A stretch of DNA of 64,000 bases from Rugamonas fusca (GTDB lineage: Bacteria; Pseudomonadota; Gammaproteobacteria; Burkholderiales; Burkholderiaceae_D). A program made the position numbers and the translations under genes. Positions within the stretch are counted from its first letter, which is position 1. Every line of letters begins with the position of its first letter. Shown piece after piece: positions 24,925 through 32,989 of the stretch. The notes beneath the pieces are model-generated. The model searched no databases. It was not told the DNA's origin and worked only from the letters and a program-made list of their open reading frames with translations. Location of the stretch: positions 1-64,000 of the forward strand of contig NZ_JACEZS010000025.1 in the NCBI RefSeq assembly GCF_014042365.1. The letters are read 5' to 3'.

Positions 24925-25851
24925 TCATTTGCCGGCTGCGGCGGCCGCCGCCCTGGTTGCGGGTTCGGCGGGTCCGACATCGATTTTGGCGCTGTCGCGC
25001 ATCACATTCTCTTCCGTCTTCTTGTTCATCACGATGATGCTGATCCGGCGGTTGATGGGGTTGAACGGATCCTGCTTGTCCAGGTAGGCGGCCGAGGCCA
25101 GGCCCACCACGCGCAGGATCTTGTTCTCGTTCATGCCGCCGGCGACCAGCGCCCGGCGCGAGGCGTTGGCGCGGTCGGCCGACAATTCCCAGTTGCTGTA
25201 GCCGGCGTCGTTCATGTAGGGGGTGGCGTCCGTGTGGCCGGACAGGCCGATCTTGTTGGGCACGTCGTTGAGCACGAAGCCGATCTCGTACAGGATGTCG
25301 CGCGCGTACGGCTCCAGTTCGGCCTTGGCCAGCGCGAACATGGGCCGGTTCTTCTCATCGACGATCTGGATCCGCAAGCCTTCGCTGGTCAGGTCCAGCA
25401 GCAGCTGGTTCTTGTACTTGTTGAGCAGCGGATCGGAGGAGATCTTGGCTTCGATCTTCTCCTTGAGCGCCTGCAAGCGCACGGTTTCTTCGTGCTCGAG
25501 CGCCTGCTTGGCGGCCGACAGGTTATAGGTCTTCTTGATGGAGGGGTCGTCGGCGGCCTTGACCTGGCCTTCCTTGCGCGTCAAATCCTTGCCGCCGCCG
25601 GGGATGACGGACGAGCTGTCGCCGCTGCCGGCACCGCCCTGCATGGCCACCTTGAGCGGGGTCTTGAAGTATTCGGAGATGCCGTTCAGGTCGCCCTTGG
25701 TGGTCGAGCCGAGCAGCCACATCAGCAGGAAGAAGGCCATCATCGCCGTCACGAAATCGGCGTACGCGATCTTCCACGCGCCGCCGTGGTGACCACCGCC
25801 GCTTTTCTTGATGCGCTTGACGATAATTGGCCGCAAGCCCTCTTCAGCCAT
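24925..25851 (-). CDS. motB: Flagellar motor protein MotB
   Basis: Stator subunit anchoring to peptidoglycan. Length 308 residues. The single TM contains the proton-carrying Asp32 (IAYADFVTAMMAFFLLMWLLG), the same position as in E. coli. A plug or linker region (about 55-140) precedes an OmpA-like domain with FALAKAELEPYARDILYEIG and LSGHTDATPY...NWELSADRANASRRALV. The C-terminal tail is Ala-rich. It lies 52 bp downstream of motA. Confidence 0.95.
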   Translation of the reverse strand: MAEEGLRPIIVKRIKKSGGGHHGGAWKIAYADFVTAMMAFFLLMWLLGSTTKGDLNGISEYFKTPLKVAMQGGAGSGDSSSVIPGGGKDLTRKEGQVKAADDPSIKKTYNLSAAKQALEHEETVRLQALKEKIEAKISSDPLLNKYKNQLLLDLTSEGLRIQIVDEKNRPMFALAKAELEPYARDILYEIGFVLNDVPNKIGLSGHTDATPYMNDAGYSNWELSADRANASRRALVAGGMNENKILRVVGLASAAYLDKQDPFNPINRRISIIVMNKKTEENVMRDSAKIDVGPAEPATRAAAAAAGK

Positions 25852-25903
25852 GTCCAGTCCTTGTGATGTGCGTCATACCCGAGATCATACCGTGCGGCCG
25901 GAC

Positions 25904-26764
25904 TTACTTCGACTTCGATTTCTTGATATGGTCCTCTAACTCGGCGAAGGTCGGACGTTCCGTCGAGTACAGCACCTTGCGGCCGAATTCCACGGCCAGC
26001 GCGGGCGCGTAGCCATTCAGGCTGGCCAGCAGCGTGACCTTCACGCACTGGAACATCTTGGTCGATTCCTCCAGCTTCTGCTCCAGCAGGCTGGCCAGCG
26101 GGCCGACGAAACCGTAGGCCAGCAAAATACCGAGGAAGGTGCCGACCAGCGCGTGCGCGATCAGGATACCCAGCTCGGCCGGCGGGATGCCCACCGATTC
26201 CATCGTGTGCACCACGCCCATCACGGCCGCCACGATACCGAACGCCGGCATGCCATCGCCCAGCTTGGCCAGCGCGTGCGACGGCACCATGCCTTCGTGG
26301 TGGTGGGTCTCGATCTCGTTGTCCATCAGGTTCTCGATCTGGAACGCGTCCATATTGCCCGACACCATCAGGCGCAGGTAATCGGCCATGAACTCGATGA
26401 TATGGTGGTCGTGCAGCACGCCAGGATACTTGCTGAACAGAGGGCTCTCATGCGGCGAATCAATATCGCCTTCGATCGACATCAAGCCTTCCTTGCGGAC
26501 CTTGGACAGGATGTCGAACAGCAGCGACATCAGTTCCATGTACAGGTCCTTGGTGTAGCGCGAGCCCTGGAACAGGGTCGGCAGTGCGGCCAGCGTGGCC
26601 TTGATGGCCTTGCCGTTATTACCAACCAGGAAGGCGCCCAGCGCCCCGCCACCAATCATCACCAGTTCCAGCGGCTGCAGCAGCGCGGCCAGGTGGCCGC
26701 CATTGAGCGCAAAACCGCCGAACACGCCAGCGCAGACTACGATATATCCAATTATGACTAACAA
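25904..26764 (-). CDS. motA: Flagellar motor stator protein MotA
   Basis: Proton-channel stator subunit with four TM helices, 286 residues. The N-terminus MLVIIGYIVVCAGVFGGFALNGG aligns with E. coli MotA. The cytoplasmic loop with charged residues contacting FliG lies in residues 70-160; VVHTMESVGIPPAELG and ALVGTFLGILLAYGFVGPLA are characteristic. The initiation codon is TTG at 26764, with AGGGGAG 9 nt upstream; no in-frame ATG is available before residue 37, so the TTG is well supported. Confidence 0.95.
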   Translation of the reverse strand: MLVIIGYIVVCAGVFGGFALNGGHLAALLQPLELVMIGGGALGAFLVGNNGKAIKATLAALPTLFQGSRYTKDLYMELMSLLFDILSKVRKEGLMSIEGDIDSPHESPLFSKYPGVLHDHHIIEFMADYLRLMVSGNMDAFQIENLMDNEIETHHHEGMVPSHALAKLGDGMPAFGIVAAVMGVVHTMESVGIPPAELGILIAHALVGTFLGILLAYGFVGPLASLLEQKLEESTKMFQCVKVTLLASLNGYAPALAVEFGRKVLYSTERPTFAELEDHIKKSKSK

Positions 26765-26952
26765 GTGCGCTGACTCCCCTCTTTATGCTGCGCCGCGCCG
26801 GCCGGCTCCGTCACTGCAGTGAACGCAGACGCCGGATGCGCGAACAGGGACAGAATGTAAGCTCATCCGCCCTCTGAATTCAATAAATTTATGCGTGGAA
26901 CTACAATAACGTGAGAATGGCGACCCGGCAAGTAAATAACGCCAAATGATGC

Positions 26953-27765
26953 TTAAAAGTACCATGCGTACAGAGCGGGGCCGCCCTCGACGGGGACGAC
27001 GGTACGGTCGGGCGCGCGGGCGGCGATGGCGAACTCATAACTGAGCAACATGGCGCCGGGCCGCATTTCCGCTGACGCCTTGCGCCACAAGCCATCCATG
27101 GCGGCCGGCGACAGGTAGGCGAATACGAGATCAAATTGAGCGAAATCAAGTAATTCGTAATCGCCGCGCAGGAAGCGGGCGGCGCTGCCCGCCAGCCTGG
27201 CCCGCAAGGCGCTCACGGCCCACGGCAGCGGCGCCAGTTCGATGCCCACGCAATCGGCATCGGGACGGCGGCGCGCCAGATACAGCACCAGGCCACCGAG
27301 CCCGCTGCCGATGTCGATCATGCGCACCGGCCCGGCCGGCAGCAATTGCTCGACAGCCTGCCACACGGCCAGCCGCGACGGGTAGTACGGCACCTGGGTG
27401 CGGAAGGTGGACCAGTACAGCACCAGCAGAAACAGGAAGGCGCCCAGGAACAGCGACGGCGGCAGGTGCAGCGCGCTCGCGGCCAGCAAGGCAACGGGAA
27501 ACAATAACTGAATCGGCCGCCACCACGGCGCCAGGCCCAGCTTGTAGGTCAGCAGGGCCGCCAGCGCGCCTTGCAGCAAAGCGGCCGCCAGCAGCGTGAC
27601 GGGCAGGCGCACGGTGTCGAGCAGGTAAACGAGGAACAGCGTGGGCAGCACGGCACCGCACTGGATCAGCAAGGCTTGCACGGCGGGCGCACGCAGCAGA
27701 CGGCGGCGCGGCGCGGCGCCGGCGCGGCCAGGACGGGGACGGGTGGGACGAGCGGAACGGCTCAC
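26953..27765 (-). CDS. Membrane-associated class I SAM-dependent methyltransferase
   Basis: A 270-residue protein with about four hydrophobic segments in its N-terminal half (residues 28-120, for example LIQCGAVLPTLFLVYLLDTV and LFLGAFLFLLVLYWSTF), then a Rossmann methyltransferase domain. Motif I is MIDIGSGLGGLVLYLA, the acidic end of strand 2 is DCVGIELAP, and motif IV-like is FDLVFAYLSP. The substrate is unknown. It sits 40 bp after flhC and upstream of motA on the same strand, so a role linked to motility is possible but unproven. The basic N-terminal 25 residues are an Arg/Pro-rich stretch. Confidence 0.75.
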   Translation of the reverse strand: MSRSARPTRPRPGRAGAAPRRRLLRAPAVQALLIQCGAVLPTLFLVYLLDTVRLPVTLLAAALLQGALAALLTYKLGLAPWWRPIQLLFPVALLAASALHLPPSLFLGAFLFLLVLYWSTFRTQVPYYPSRLAVWQAVEQLLPAGPVRMIDIGSGLGGLVLYLARRRPDADCVGIELAPLPWAVSALRARLAGSAARFLRGDYELLDFAQFDLVFAYLSPAAMDGLWRKASAEMRPGAMLLSYEFAIAARAPDRTVVPVEGGPALYAWYF

Positions 27766-27805
27766 GCCCTGCCCCGCCCCGGCTCAGGAGTTGGCGCGCG
27801 CGGTG

Positions 27806-28351
27806 TCACGCGGCCAGGGTGTCGGAATCGCGGGCTTTCTTGGTCTTGCCGGCGCGCGAAGGCATGTGGCACAGGCCGCAGACATAGCTGCCGTTCAAGT
27901 CCATGCTGTCAACGATGAACTTGCCCTGGCATTTGCCGCACGGGGCCAGTTCCAGCATCTTGCTGCCGAAGAAGCGCACCAGGGTCCAGGCACGGGTCAA
28001 CGACAGTTGCGGCTCCTGGCCCGGCTCCGGCGGCATCTGTTCCAGATACAGCTTGTAGGCCTTCATGATGGCTTCGATGCCGGTGGCGCCCGCGTGATCG
28101 ACCAGAAACTTGTAGATATTGATAAACAGCGAGGAGTGGATGTTCGGCTGCCAGGTGAGGAACCAGTCCGTCGAAAACGGCAGCATACCCTTGGGTGGCG
28201 ACACCCCTTTCAATTCCTTGTACAGCTTGAGCAGGCGCTCGCGCGACAGCGACACTTCCGATTCAAGCAACTGCAGGCGGGCGCCCAGCTGGATCAGTTC
28301 GATCGCAAGCTGAATCTCCTGGGCTTCCGATACGACACTTTTGGTGGCCAT
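27806..28351 (-). CDS. flhC: Flagellar transcriptional activator FlhC
   Basis: DNA-binding and zinc-binding subunit of the FlhD4C2 master activator of flagellar class 2 genes. Length 181 residues. The zinc site is formed by the paired cysteines in PCGKCQGKF and VCGLCHMPS. SLSRERLLKLYKELKGVSPPKGMLPFSTDWFLTWQPNIHSS is characteristic. GAGGAGAG precedes the ATG. It follows flhD after 51 bp. Confidence 0.96.
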   Translation of the reverse strand: MATKSVVSEAQEIQLAIELIQLGARLQLLESEVSLSRERLLKLYKELKGVSPPKGMLPFSTDWFLTWQPNIHSSLFINIYKFLVDHAGATGIEAIMKAYKLYLEQMPPEPGQEPQLSLTRAWTLVRFFGSKMLELAPCGKCQGKFIVDSMDLNGSYVCGLCHMPSRAGKTKKARDSDTLAA

Positions 28352-28402
28352 GATGTGCTCTCCTCGCTGTTGCCGGTTATTGCCGGTATGAAAGATAGAA
28401 TC

Positions 28403-28720
28403 TTAAACGATTTCTTCCACCGGTTGGCCGGCCATCAGGATGGCGGCGTGCGACTGGGCCAGGGCGCGGTCCTTGTTATGGCTGGTGAGCATGGACAGGA
28501 TGGCGCTGTCGTCGAAGCGGAAGCGGGCCAGCATCATGTTGCCGCCAGCGAGTTTCAAGATCTGGGCGTTGCTCATGCCCTCGATCAGGTCGGCGATTTC
28601 AGCGGCGATACCCAGGCGGAAGATTGCCGTCACCTTGTCCGCACGAATCATCTGCTGGGCCAGCATCAGGTAGCTCAGGTTAGCGTCGCGAATTTCGGCC
28701 ATCATATCGTTAGCAGTCAT
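28403..28720 (-). CDS. flhD: Flagellar transcriptional activator FlhD
   Basis: Regulatory partner of FlhC, 105 residues, entirely helical: EIRDANLSYLMLAQQMIRADKVTAIFRLGIAAEIADLIEGMSNAQILKLAG. It heads the motility supercluster. A strong AGGAG-containing leader precedes the ATG. The long upstream region (28721-29366) is the likely site of environmental control of motility. Confidence 0.96.
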   Translation of the reverse strand: MTANDMMAEIRDANLSYLMLAQQMIRADKVTAIFRLGIAAEIADLIEGMSNAQILKLAGGNMMLARFRFDDSAILSMLTSHNKDRALAQSHAAILMAGQPVEEIV

Positions 28721-29366
28721 TTCCTTCTCCTCGATCCGTTATCTTCAGCGCGGAACACAATTGCGTTTCCAGTGAGATACATTCTGCGGGAGCAACAAAA
28801 ATACCTGTAGAGGTAACCCTCTGTATTTTTCGTCGGGAAATAGCGGGTGCGACCTGTCGGTGTTTGTCTTACAAACACTCGCAGATCGGTCTCCTACGCC
28901 CTTGCGGCGCGGGTTTCAAGCGGTCGGGAAGCTTCAACAACATCCTGTCCTAAGCATCAAAATAGTGCGTTAGCGCGACTCTTTTTTGCCACATCTAACC
29001 CGGTTACGGCAGCCTTTTCAGGAACTTTAGGGTCTGGACGAAAAAAAATGAAAATTTTTTCGATTTTTTACATCCACCCCGCCGGGGCCGTTCGCCACAC
29101 CTTTTCAGGCGCATCTTGAAACTGGTAACGGCAGCGTTTTCGGGAACTTTAGGGTTTTTTTGAATTTTTTTGAAAATTGTTGAAAAAAGTTGGGCGGGCG
29201 CCCGTAAAGCCAGTATCCATGCGGGTTTGCGGCCGATGAGGTGGTGGCAGATAGCGCCCGCGACGGCCTGTTTTTGGCTAAAACGCGTAAATAATTGCTA
29301 CACTCGCGGCTCAGGCCTCAAATGTTGAGGCCTCAAGTATTTCCTCTACCCGAAGAAAGCTACTTA
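28721..29366. promoter_or_regulatory. Shared 646-bp intergenic region of flhDC and kynUA
   Basis: No credible gene. It contains, from the flhD side: an A-tract/hairpin/T-tract structure at 28797-28830 (AAAAATAC mirrored by GTATTTTT around AGAGG...CCTCT); a perfect 7-bp hairpin GTGTTTG/CAAACAC at 28860-28878; two direct repeats at 29002 and 29124; and A/T-rich runs (TGAATTTTTTTG-like) that suggest bent DNA or H-NS-type binding. It must hold the divergent flhDC and kynUA promoters. I could not assign -35/-10 boxes with confidence. Confidence 0.6.
29002..29155. repeat. Pair of 32-bp direct repeats in the flhDC-kynU intergenic region
   Basis: Copies at 29002-29033 and 29124-29155 share 29 of 32 positions (core CAGGAACTTTAGGGT versus CGGGAACTTTAGGGT) and are 122 bp apart in the same orientation. 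They lie roughly 280 and 400 bp upstream of flhD and 330 and 210 bp upstream of kynU. They could be sites for a shared regulator or traces of a local duplication. Confidence 0.65.
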
Positions 29367-30617
29367 ATGACAACTCGCATAGACTGTCAGGAACGCGACG
29401 CGCGTGATCCGCTCGCCGCCCTGCGCGACCAGTTCGACTTGCCGCAAGGCGTAATTTATCTGGATGGCAATTCTTTAGGCGCGCGCCCCAGGGCGGCCCT
29501 GGCCCGCGCCCAGCACGTGATCGCCCAGGAATGGGGGCACGACCTGATCCGCAGCTGGAACACGGCCGGCTGGTTCGACCTGCCGCGCCGCCTGGGCGAC
29601 CGGCTGGCGCCGCTGATCGGCGCCGCCGCCGGCGAAGTCGTCATCACCGACACCACCTCAGTCAACCTGTTCAAGGCGCTGGCCGCCGCCCTGCGCATGC
29701 AGGCCGGCGATCCGCAACGGGCCGCGCGCCGGGTGCTCGTCACCGAGCGCAGCAACTTCCCCACCGATATCTATATGGCACAGGGCCTGTCATCGTGGCT
29801 GGAGCGCGGCTACACGGTGCGCCTGGTCGACTCGGTGGAGGAACTGCCCCAGGCCATCAGCGACGACACGGCCGTCGTCATGCTCACCCACGTGAACTAC
29901 CGTACCGGCTACCAGCACGACATGGCCGCCACCAGCGCGCTGGCCCATGCGCGCGGCGCCCTGATCGTGTGGGACCTGGCCCACTCGGCCGGCGCCGTGC
30001 CCGTCGACCTGCACGCGGGCGGCGCCGACCTGGCCGTTGGCTGCACTTATAAATACCTGAACGGCGGCCCCGGCGCGCCCGCCTTCATCTGGGTGCCCAC
30101 GCGGCACCAGGCCCGCTTCCAGCAGCCGCTGTCGGGCTGGTGGGGCCACGCGGCGCCGTTCGCGATGACGCCCCACTTCACGGCCACGGACGGCATCGGC
30201 CGCGCGCTGTGCGGCACCCAGCCCGTGGTATCGCTGGCCATGGTCGAATGCGGCCTGGACGTGTTCGCGCAAACCACCATGGACGCCATCCGCGCCAAGT
30301 CGCTGGCACTGACCGACCTGTTCATCGCGCTGGTGGAACAGCGCTGCGCCGCCCATCCGCTGGCCCTGGTCACGCCGCGCGCCCATGCGCTGCGCGGCAG
30401 CCAGGTCAGCTTCAGCCACCCGCATGGCTACGCCGTGATGGCGGCCCTGATCGCGCGCGGCGTGATCGGCGATTATCGCGAACCGGCCATCATGCGCTTC
30501 GGCTTCACGCCGCTGTACACCAGCTATGCCGACGTGTGGGATGCGGTCGAGATCCTGCGCGACATCCTGGACCGGCAAGCGTACGACGTGCACGCCAAGC
30601 GCGACGCCGTGACCTGA
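29367..30617 (+). CDS. kynU: Kynureninase
   Basis: PLP enzyme cleaving kynurenine to anthranilate and alanine. Length 416 residues. DQFDLPQGVIYLDGNSLGARP is the N-terminal signature, ERSNFPTDIYMAQG and LTHVNYRTGYQHDM line the active site, and the PLP lysine lies in VGCTYKYLNGGPGAPAF. The start at 29367 (MTTRIDCQERDARDPLAALRD) is preferred to the upstream extension, which has no homology and weak start context. It is followed by kynA after 21 bp. The pathway's formamidase gene kynB is not in this cluster. Confidence 0.95.
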   Translation: MTTRIDCQERDARDPLAALRDQFDLPQGVIYLDGNSLGARPRAALARAQHVIAQEWGHDLIRSWNTAGWFDLPRRLGDRLAPLIGAAAGEVVITDTTSVNLFKALAAALRMQAGDPQRAARRVLVTERSNFPTDIYMAQGLSSWLERGYTVRLVDSVEELPQAISDDTAVVMLTHVNYRTGYQHDMAATSALAHARGALIVWDLAHSAGAVPVDLHAGGADLAVGCTYKYLNGGPGAPAFIWVPTRHQARFQQPLSGWWGHAAPFAMTPHFTATDGIGRALCGTQPVVSLAMVECGLDVFAQTTMDAIRAKSLALTDLFIALVEQRCAAHPLALVTPRAHALRGSQVSFSHPHGYAVMAALIARGVIGDYREPAIMRFGFTPLYTSYADVWDAVEILRDILDRQAYDVHAKRDAVT

Positions 30618-30638
30618 CAACGCCTACGAAAGAACACC

Positions 30639-31532
30639 ATGACTGAGCAGAACAAGCAAGGCGCGGCCGGCGGCTGCCCGCACGCGGCCGGCGCCGCCCA
30701 CAACCCATCGGACGCCCAGTGGCATGGCGCCCAGATGGACTTCAGTAAATCGATGAGCTACGGCGACTACCTGGGCCTGAACCAGATCCTCAACGCCCAG
30801 CACCCGCTCTCGCCCAACCATAACGAGATGCTGTTCATCGTCCAGCACCAGACCAGCGAACTGTGGATGAAGCTGATGCTGCACGAGATGCACGCCGTGC
30901 GCGCCCACCTGCGCGCCGACGACCTGGCGCCCGCGTTCAAGATGCTGGCCCGCGTGGCCCGCATCATGGACCAGCTGGTGCACGCCTGGGACGTGCTGGC
31001 CACCATGACGCCGCCCGAATACACGGCCATCCGCCCCTACCTGGGCGCCTCGTCGGGCTTCCAGTCCTACCAGTACCGCGAGATCGAGTTCATCCTGGGG
31101 AACAAGAACGCCGCCCTGCTCAACGTGCACAGCACCACGCCGGAAGTGTTCGCGCTGCTCGACACGGCGCTGCGCACGCCATCCGTGTATGACGAATCCA
31201 TCCAGCTGCTGGCCCGCAATGGGCTGGCCATCTCCCCCGAACGCCTGCACGCGGACTGCACCCAGCCCACCGTGGCCGACGCCTCCGTCAAGGCGGCCTG
31301 GCTGGAGGTGTACCGCGACCCCGAGCGCCACTGGGCCTTGTACGAGCTGGCTGAAAAGCTGGTCGACCTGGAGACAGCGTTCCGCTTCTGGCGCTTCCGC
31401 CATGTGACGACGGTCGAGCGCATCATCGGCTTCAAGACCGGCACCGGCGGCACGGCCGGGGTGAGCTACCTGCGCAAGATGCTGGACGTGGTGCTGTTCC
31501 CCGAACTGTTTGCACTCCGTACGGAACTGTAA
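30639..31532 (+). CDS. kynA: Tryptophan 2,3-dioxygenase
   Basis: Heme enzyme opening the indole ring of tryptophan to N-formylkynurenine. Length 297 residues. MSYGDYLGLNQILNAQ, NEMLFIVQHQTSELWMKLMLHE (substrate-binding and distal residues), SSGFQSYQYREIEFILGN and FRFWRFRHVTTVERIIGFKTGTGGTAGV (proximal heme histidine region) are conserved. It is expressed with kynU, probably as one transcript. Confidence 0.96.
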   Translation: MTEQNKQGAAGGCPHAAGAAHNPSDAQWHGAQMDFSKSMSYGDYLGLNQILNAQHPLSPNHNEMLFIVQHQTSELWMKLMLHEMHAVRAHLRADDLAPAFKMLARVARIMDQLVHAWDVLATMTPPEYTAIRPYLGASSGFQSYQYREIEFILGNKNAALLNVHSTTPEVFALLDTALRTPSVYDESIQLLARNGLAISPERLHADCTQPTVADASVKAAWLEVYRDPERHWALYELAEKLVDLETAFRFWRFRHVTTVERIIGFKTGTGGTAGVSYLRKMLDVVLFPELFALRTEL

Positions 31533-31616
31533 CGCGCACTGTCCCGGTATGGTTGCGCACAGTCGCGGCCAACTTCGGCTATCATTGCCTTTCATTCAAG
31601 ATTGAAAGGACGCCCC

Positions 31617-32162
31617 ATGGAGCCGCAGGTACTGACGCTGGCCGGATTGTGGAATTCGGGACCGCTGCACTGGCAAACCCAATGGGAAGCCAGACATCCC
31701 GGCTGGCTGCGCGTGCCGCACCGCGATTGGGACACGCCCGACTGCGCCGAATGGGTGGCGGAACTGGACAAGGCCATCGCCGCCTGCGGCCAGCCGCCCG
31801 TGCTGGCCGCGCACAGCCTGAGCTGCAGCCTGGTGACGCGCTGGGCCGCCTCCGGTTCGCGCGCGCGCGTGGCCGGCGCCTTCCTCGTCGGTCCCAGCGA
31901 CGTCGATGCGCCCAGCTACCCCGACTGCACCACGGGCTTCCAGCCCATGCAGCTGGCCCCGCTGCCCTTCCCCAGCATCGTGGTGGCCAGCACCAACGAT
32001 CCCTATGTGACCATCGAACGCGCGCGGCAGTTCGCGGCCGCATGGGGCAGTCGCCTGGTCACCATCGGCGACGCTGGCCACATCAACGGCGACGCCGGCT
32101 ATGGTCCGTGGCCCGAAGGCGAACAACTGCTGCTGGACTTTTGCGCCCAGCTGCAGCGGTAA
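31617..32162 (+). CDS. RBBP9/YdeN family serine hydrolase
   Basis: Small alpha/beta hydrolase of 181 residues. The catalytic triad is suggested by Ser in LAAHSLSC, Asp in ASTNDPYV and His in GDAGHIN. LWNSGPLHWQTQWE at the N-terminus and ARQFAAAWGSRLVTIGDAGHINGDAGYG are typical of the family. The substrate is unknown. It is not a KynB-type formamidase, although it follows kynA on the same strand. The ATG at 31617 is chosen because AAAGGA lies 6 nt upstream. Confidence 0.85.
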   Translation: MEPQVLTLAGLWNSGPLHWQTQWEARHPGWLRVPHRDWDTPDCAEWVAELDKAIAACGQPPVLAAHSLSCSLVTRWAASGSRARVAGAFLVGPSDVDAPSYPDCTTGFQPMQLAPLPFPSIVVASTNDPYVTIERARQFAAAWGSRLVTIGDAGHINGDAGYGPWPEGEQLLLDFCAQLQR

Positions 32163-32234
32163 GCGCAAGCCGCTCCCGATAAAAACCTTATCCCAGCAGC
32201 AGGAACTCCTCCTTTTGAGGTCCGGTCTAACGGT

Positions 32235-32256
32235 GGCGGGCGACAGTCCGCCCGCC
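32235..32256 (+). terminator. GC-rich hairpin between hydrolase and CHRD genes
   Basis: GGCGGGCG and CGCCCGCC form a perfect 8-bp stem with a 6-nt loop, followed by GTTTC. It lies 26 bp upstream of the CHRD start. The short U-run makes it a weak terminator; it may instead be a leader structure of the CHRD mRNA. Confidence 0.45.
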
Positions 32257-32282
32257 GTTTCAGAACCAGCAAAGGAGATAAG

Positions 32283-32891
32283 ATGAACAAGCAAATCCGA
32301 CATGGCGCGGCAGCGCTCGCGCTGCTGCTCTCAACCATGACAGCGGCCCACGCGGCCAGCTATGCCTTCCTGCTCGACGGCACCCACGAGGACCCGGCCA
32401 ACGCCTCCAAGGGCGTGGGCGCGGCGGTGATCGATTTCAACGACCTGATGCACCAGTTGCAGGTGACGGTGGCGTATGGCGGGCTCGATGGCGTGACCAC
32501 GGCCGCCCATATCCACTGCTGCACGGCCGCGCCGGGCGCCGGCAGCGCGATCGTGGCCACGGAACTGCCCACCCTCCCGGGCTTCCCGCTGGGCGGCCAC
32601 AGCGGCGCCTACAGCCATCTGTTCGACACTTCGCAAGCGAGCAGCTGGAACCCGGCCTTCATTTCCGCCCACGGCGGCACCACGTCGGGCGCGGAACAAG
32701 CGCTGATGGCCGGACTGGCAGGCGGCGAAGCCTACCTCAACATCCATTCGGACCAATATCCCAACGGTGAGATCCGTGGTTACACCCCAGCCGCGCCCGT
32801 ACCGGAACCAAGCGGATTCGCCATGCTGGCACTGGGTTTGCCCGTTCTGCTGCTGGGAAGGCGGCGCAAGAACGGCAACCGTGGCAGCTAA
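32283..32891 (+). CDS. CHRD domain PEP-CTERM sorted protein
   Basis: A 202-residue exported protein. Signal peptide residues 1-24 (ALALLLSTMTAAHA). A CHRD domain (about 26-165) includes VAYGGLDGVTTAAHIHCCTAAPG and AYLNIHSDQYPNGEIRGY. The C-terminus is a PEP-CTERM signal, VPEPSGFAMLALGLPVLLLG followed by RRRK, which directs processing by exosortase and usually goes with exopolysaccharide production. No exosortase gene is in the window. AAAGGAG precedes the ATG. Confidence 0.9.
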   Translation: MNKQIRHGAAALALLLSTMTAAHAASYAFLLDGTHEDPANASKGVGAAVIDFNDLMHQLQVTVAYGGLDGVTTAAHIHCCTAAPGAGSAIVATELPTLPGFPLGGHSGAYSHLFDTSQASSWNPAFISAHGGTTSGAEQALMAGLAGGEAYLNIHSDQYPNGEIRGYTPAAPVPEPSGFAMLALGLPVLLLGRRRKNGNRGS

Positions 32892-32910
32892 GCTCCACGG
32901 CATGCCCATG

Positions 32911-32946
32911 AAAAAAGCGTCATGCCCACTCCCGTGAACATGACGC
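32911..32946 (-). terminator. Rho-independent terminator of htpG
   Basis: On the minus strand GCGTCATG and CATGACGC form an 8-bp stem with a 14-nt loop, directly followed by TTTTTT. It lies 43 bp past the htpG stop codon. Confidence 0.85.
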
Positions 32947-32989
32947 CGGTACGGTTCCTGGCCTTGCGGCCAGGTACGATAATGTGTGC

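Noticed and set aside
26765..26952. A sigma-28 promoter for motAB (TAAATTTA ... GCGGATGA on the minus strand)
   Set aside because: The boxes are partial matches and the spacing is 13 instead of 11 bp, so I do not list it as a feature.
31617..32162. The hydrolase after kynA as a missing kynB
   Set aside because: Its motifs and length fit the RBBP9/YdeN serine hydrolases, not KynB arylformamidases, which are metal-dependent proteins with a different signature.
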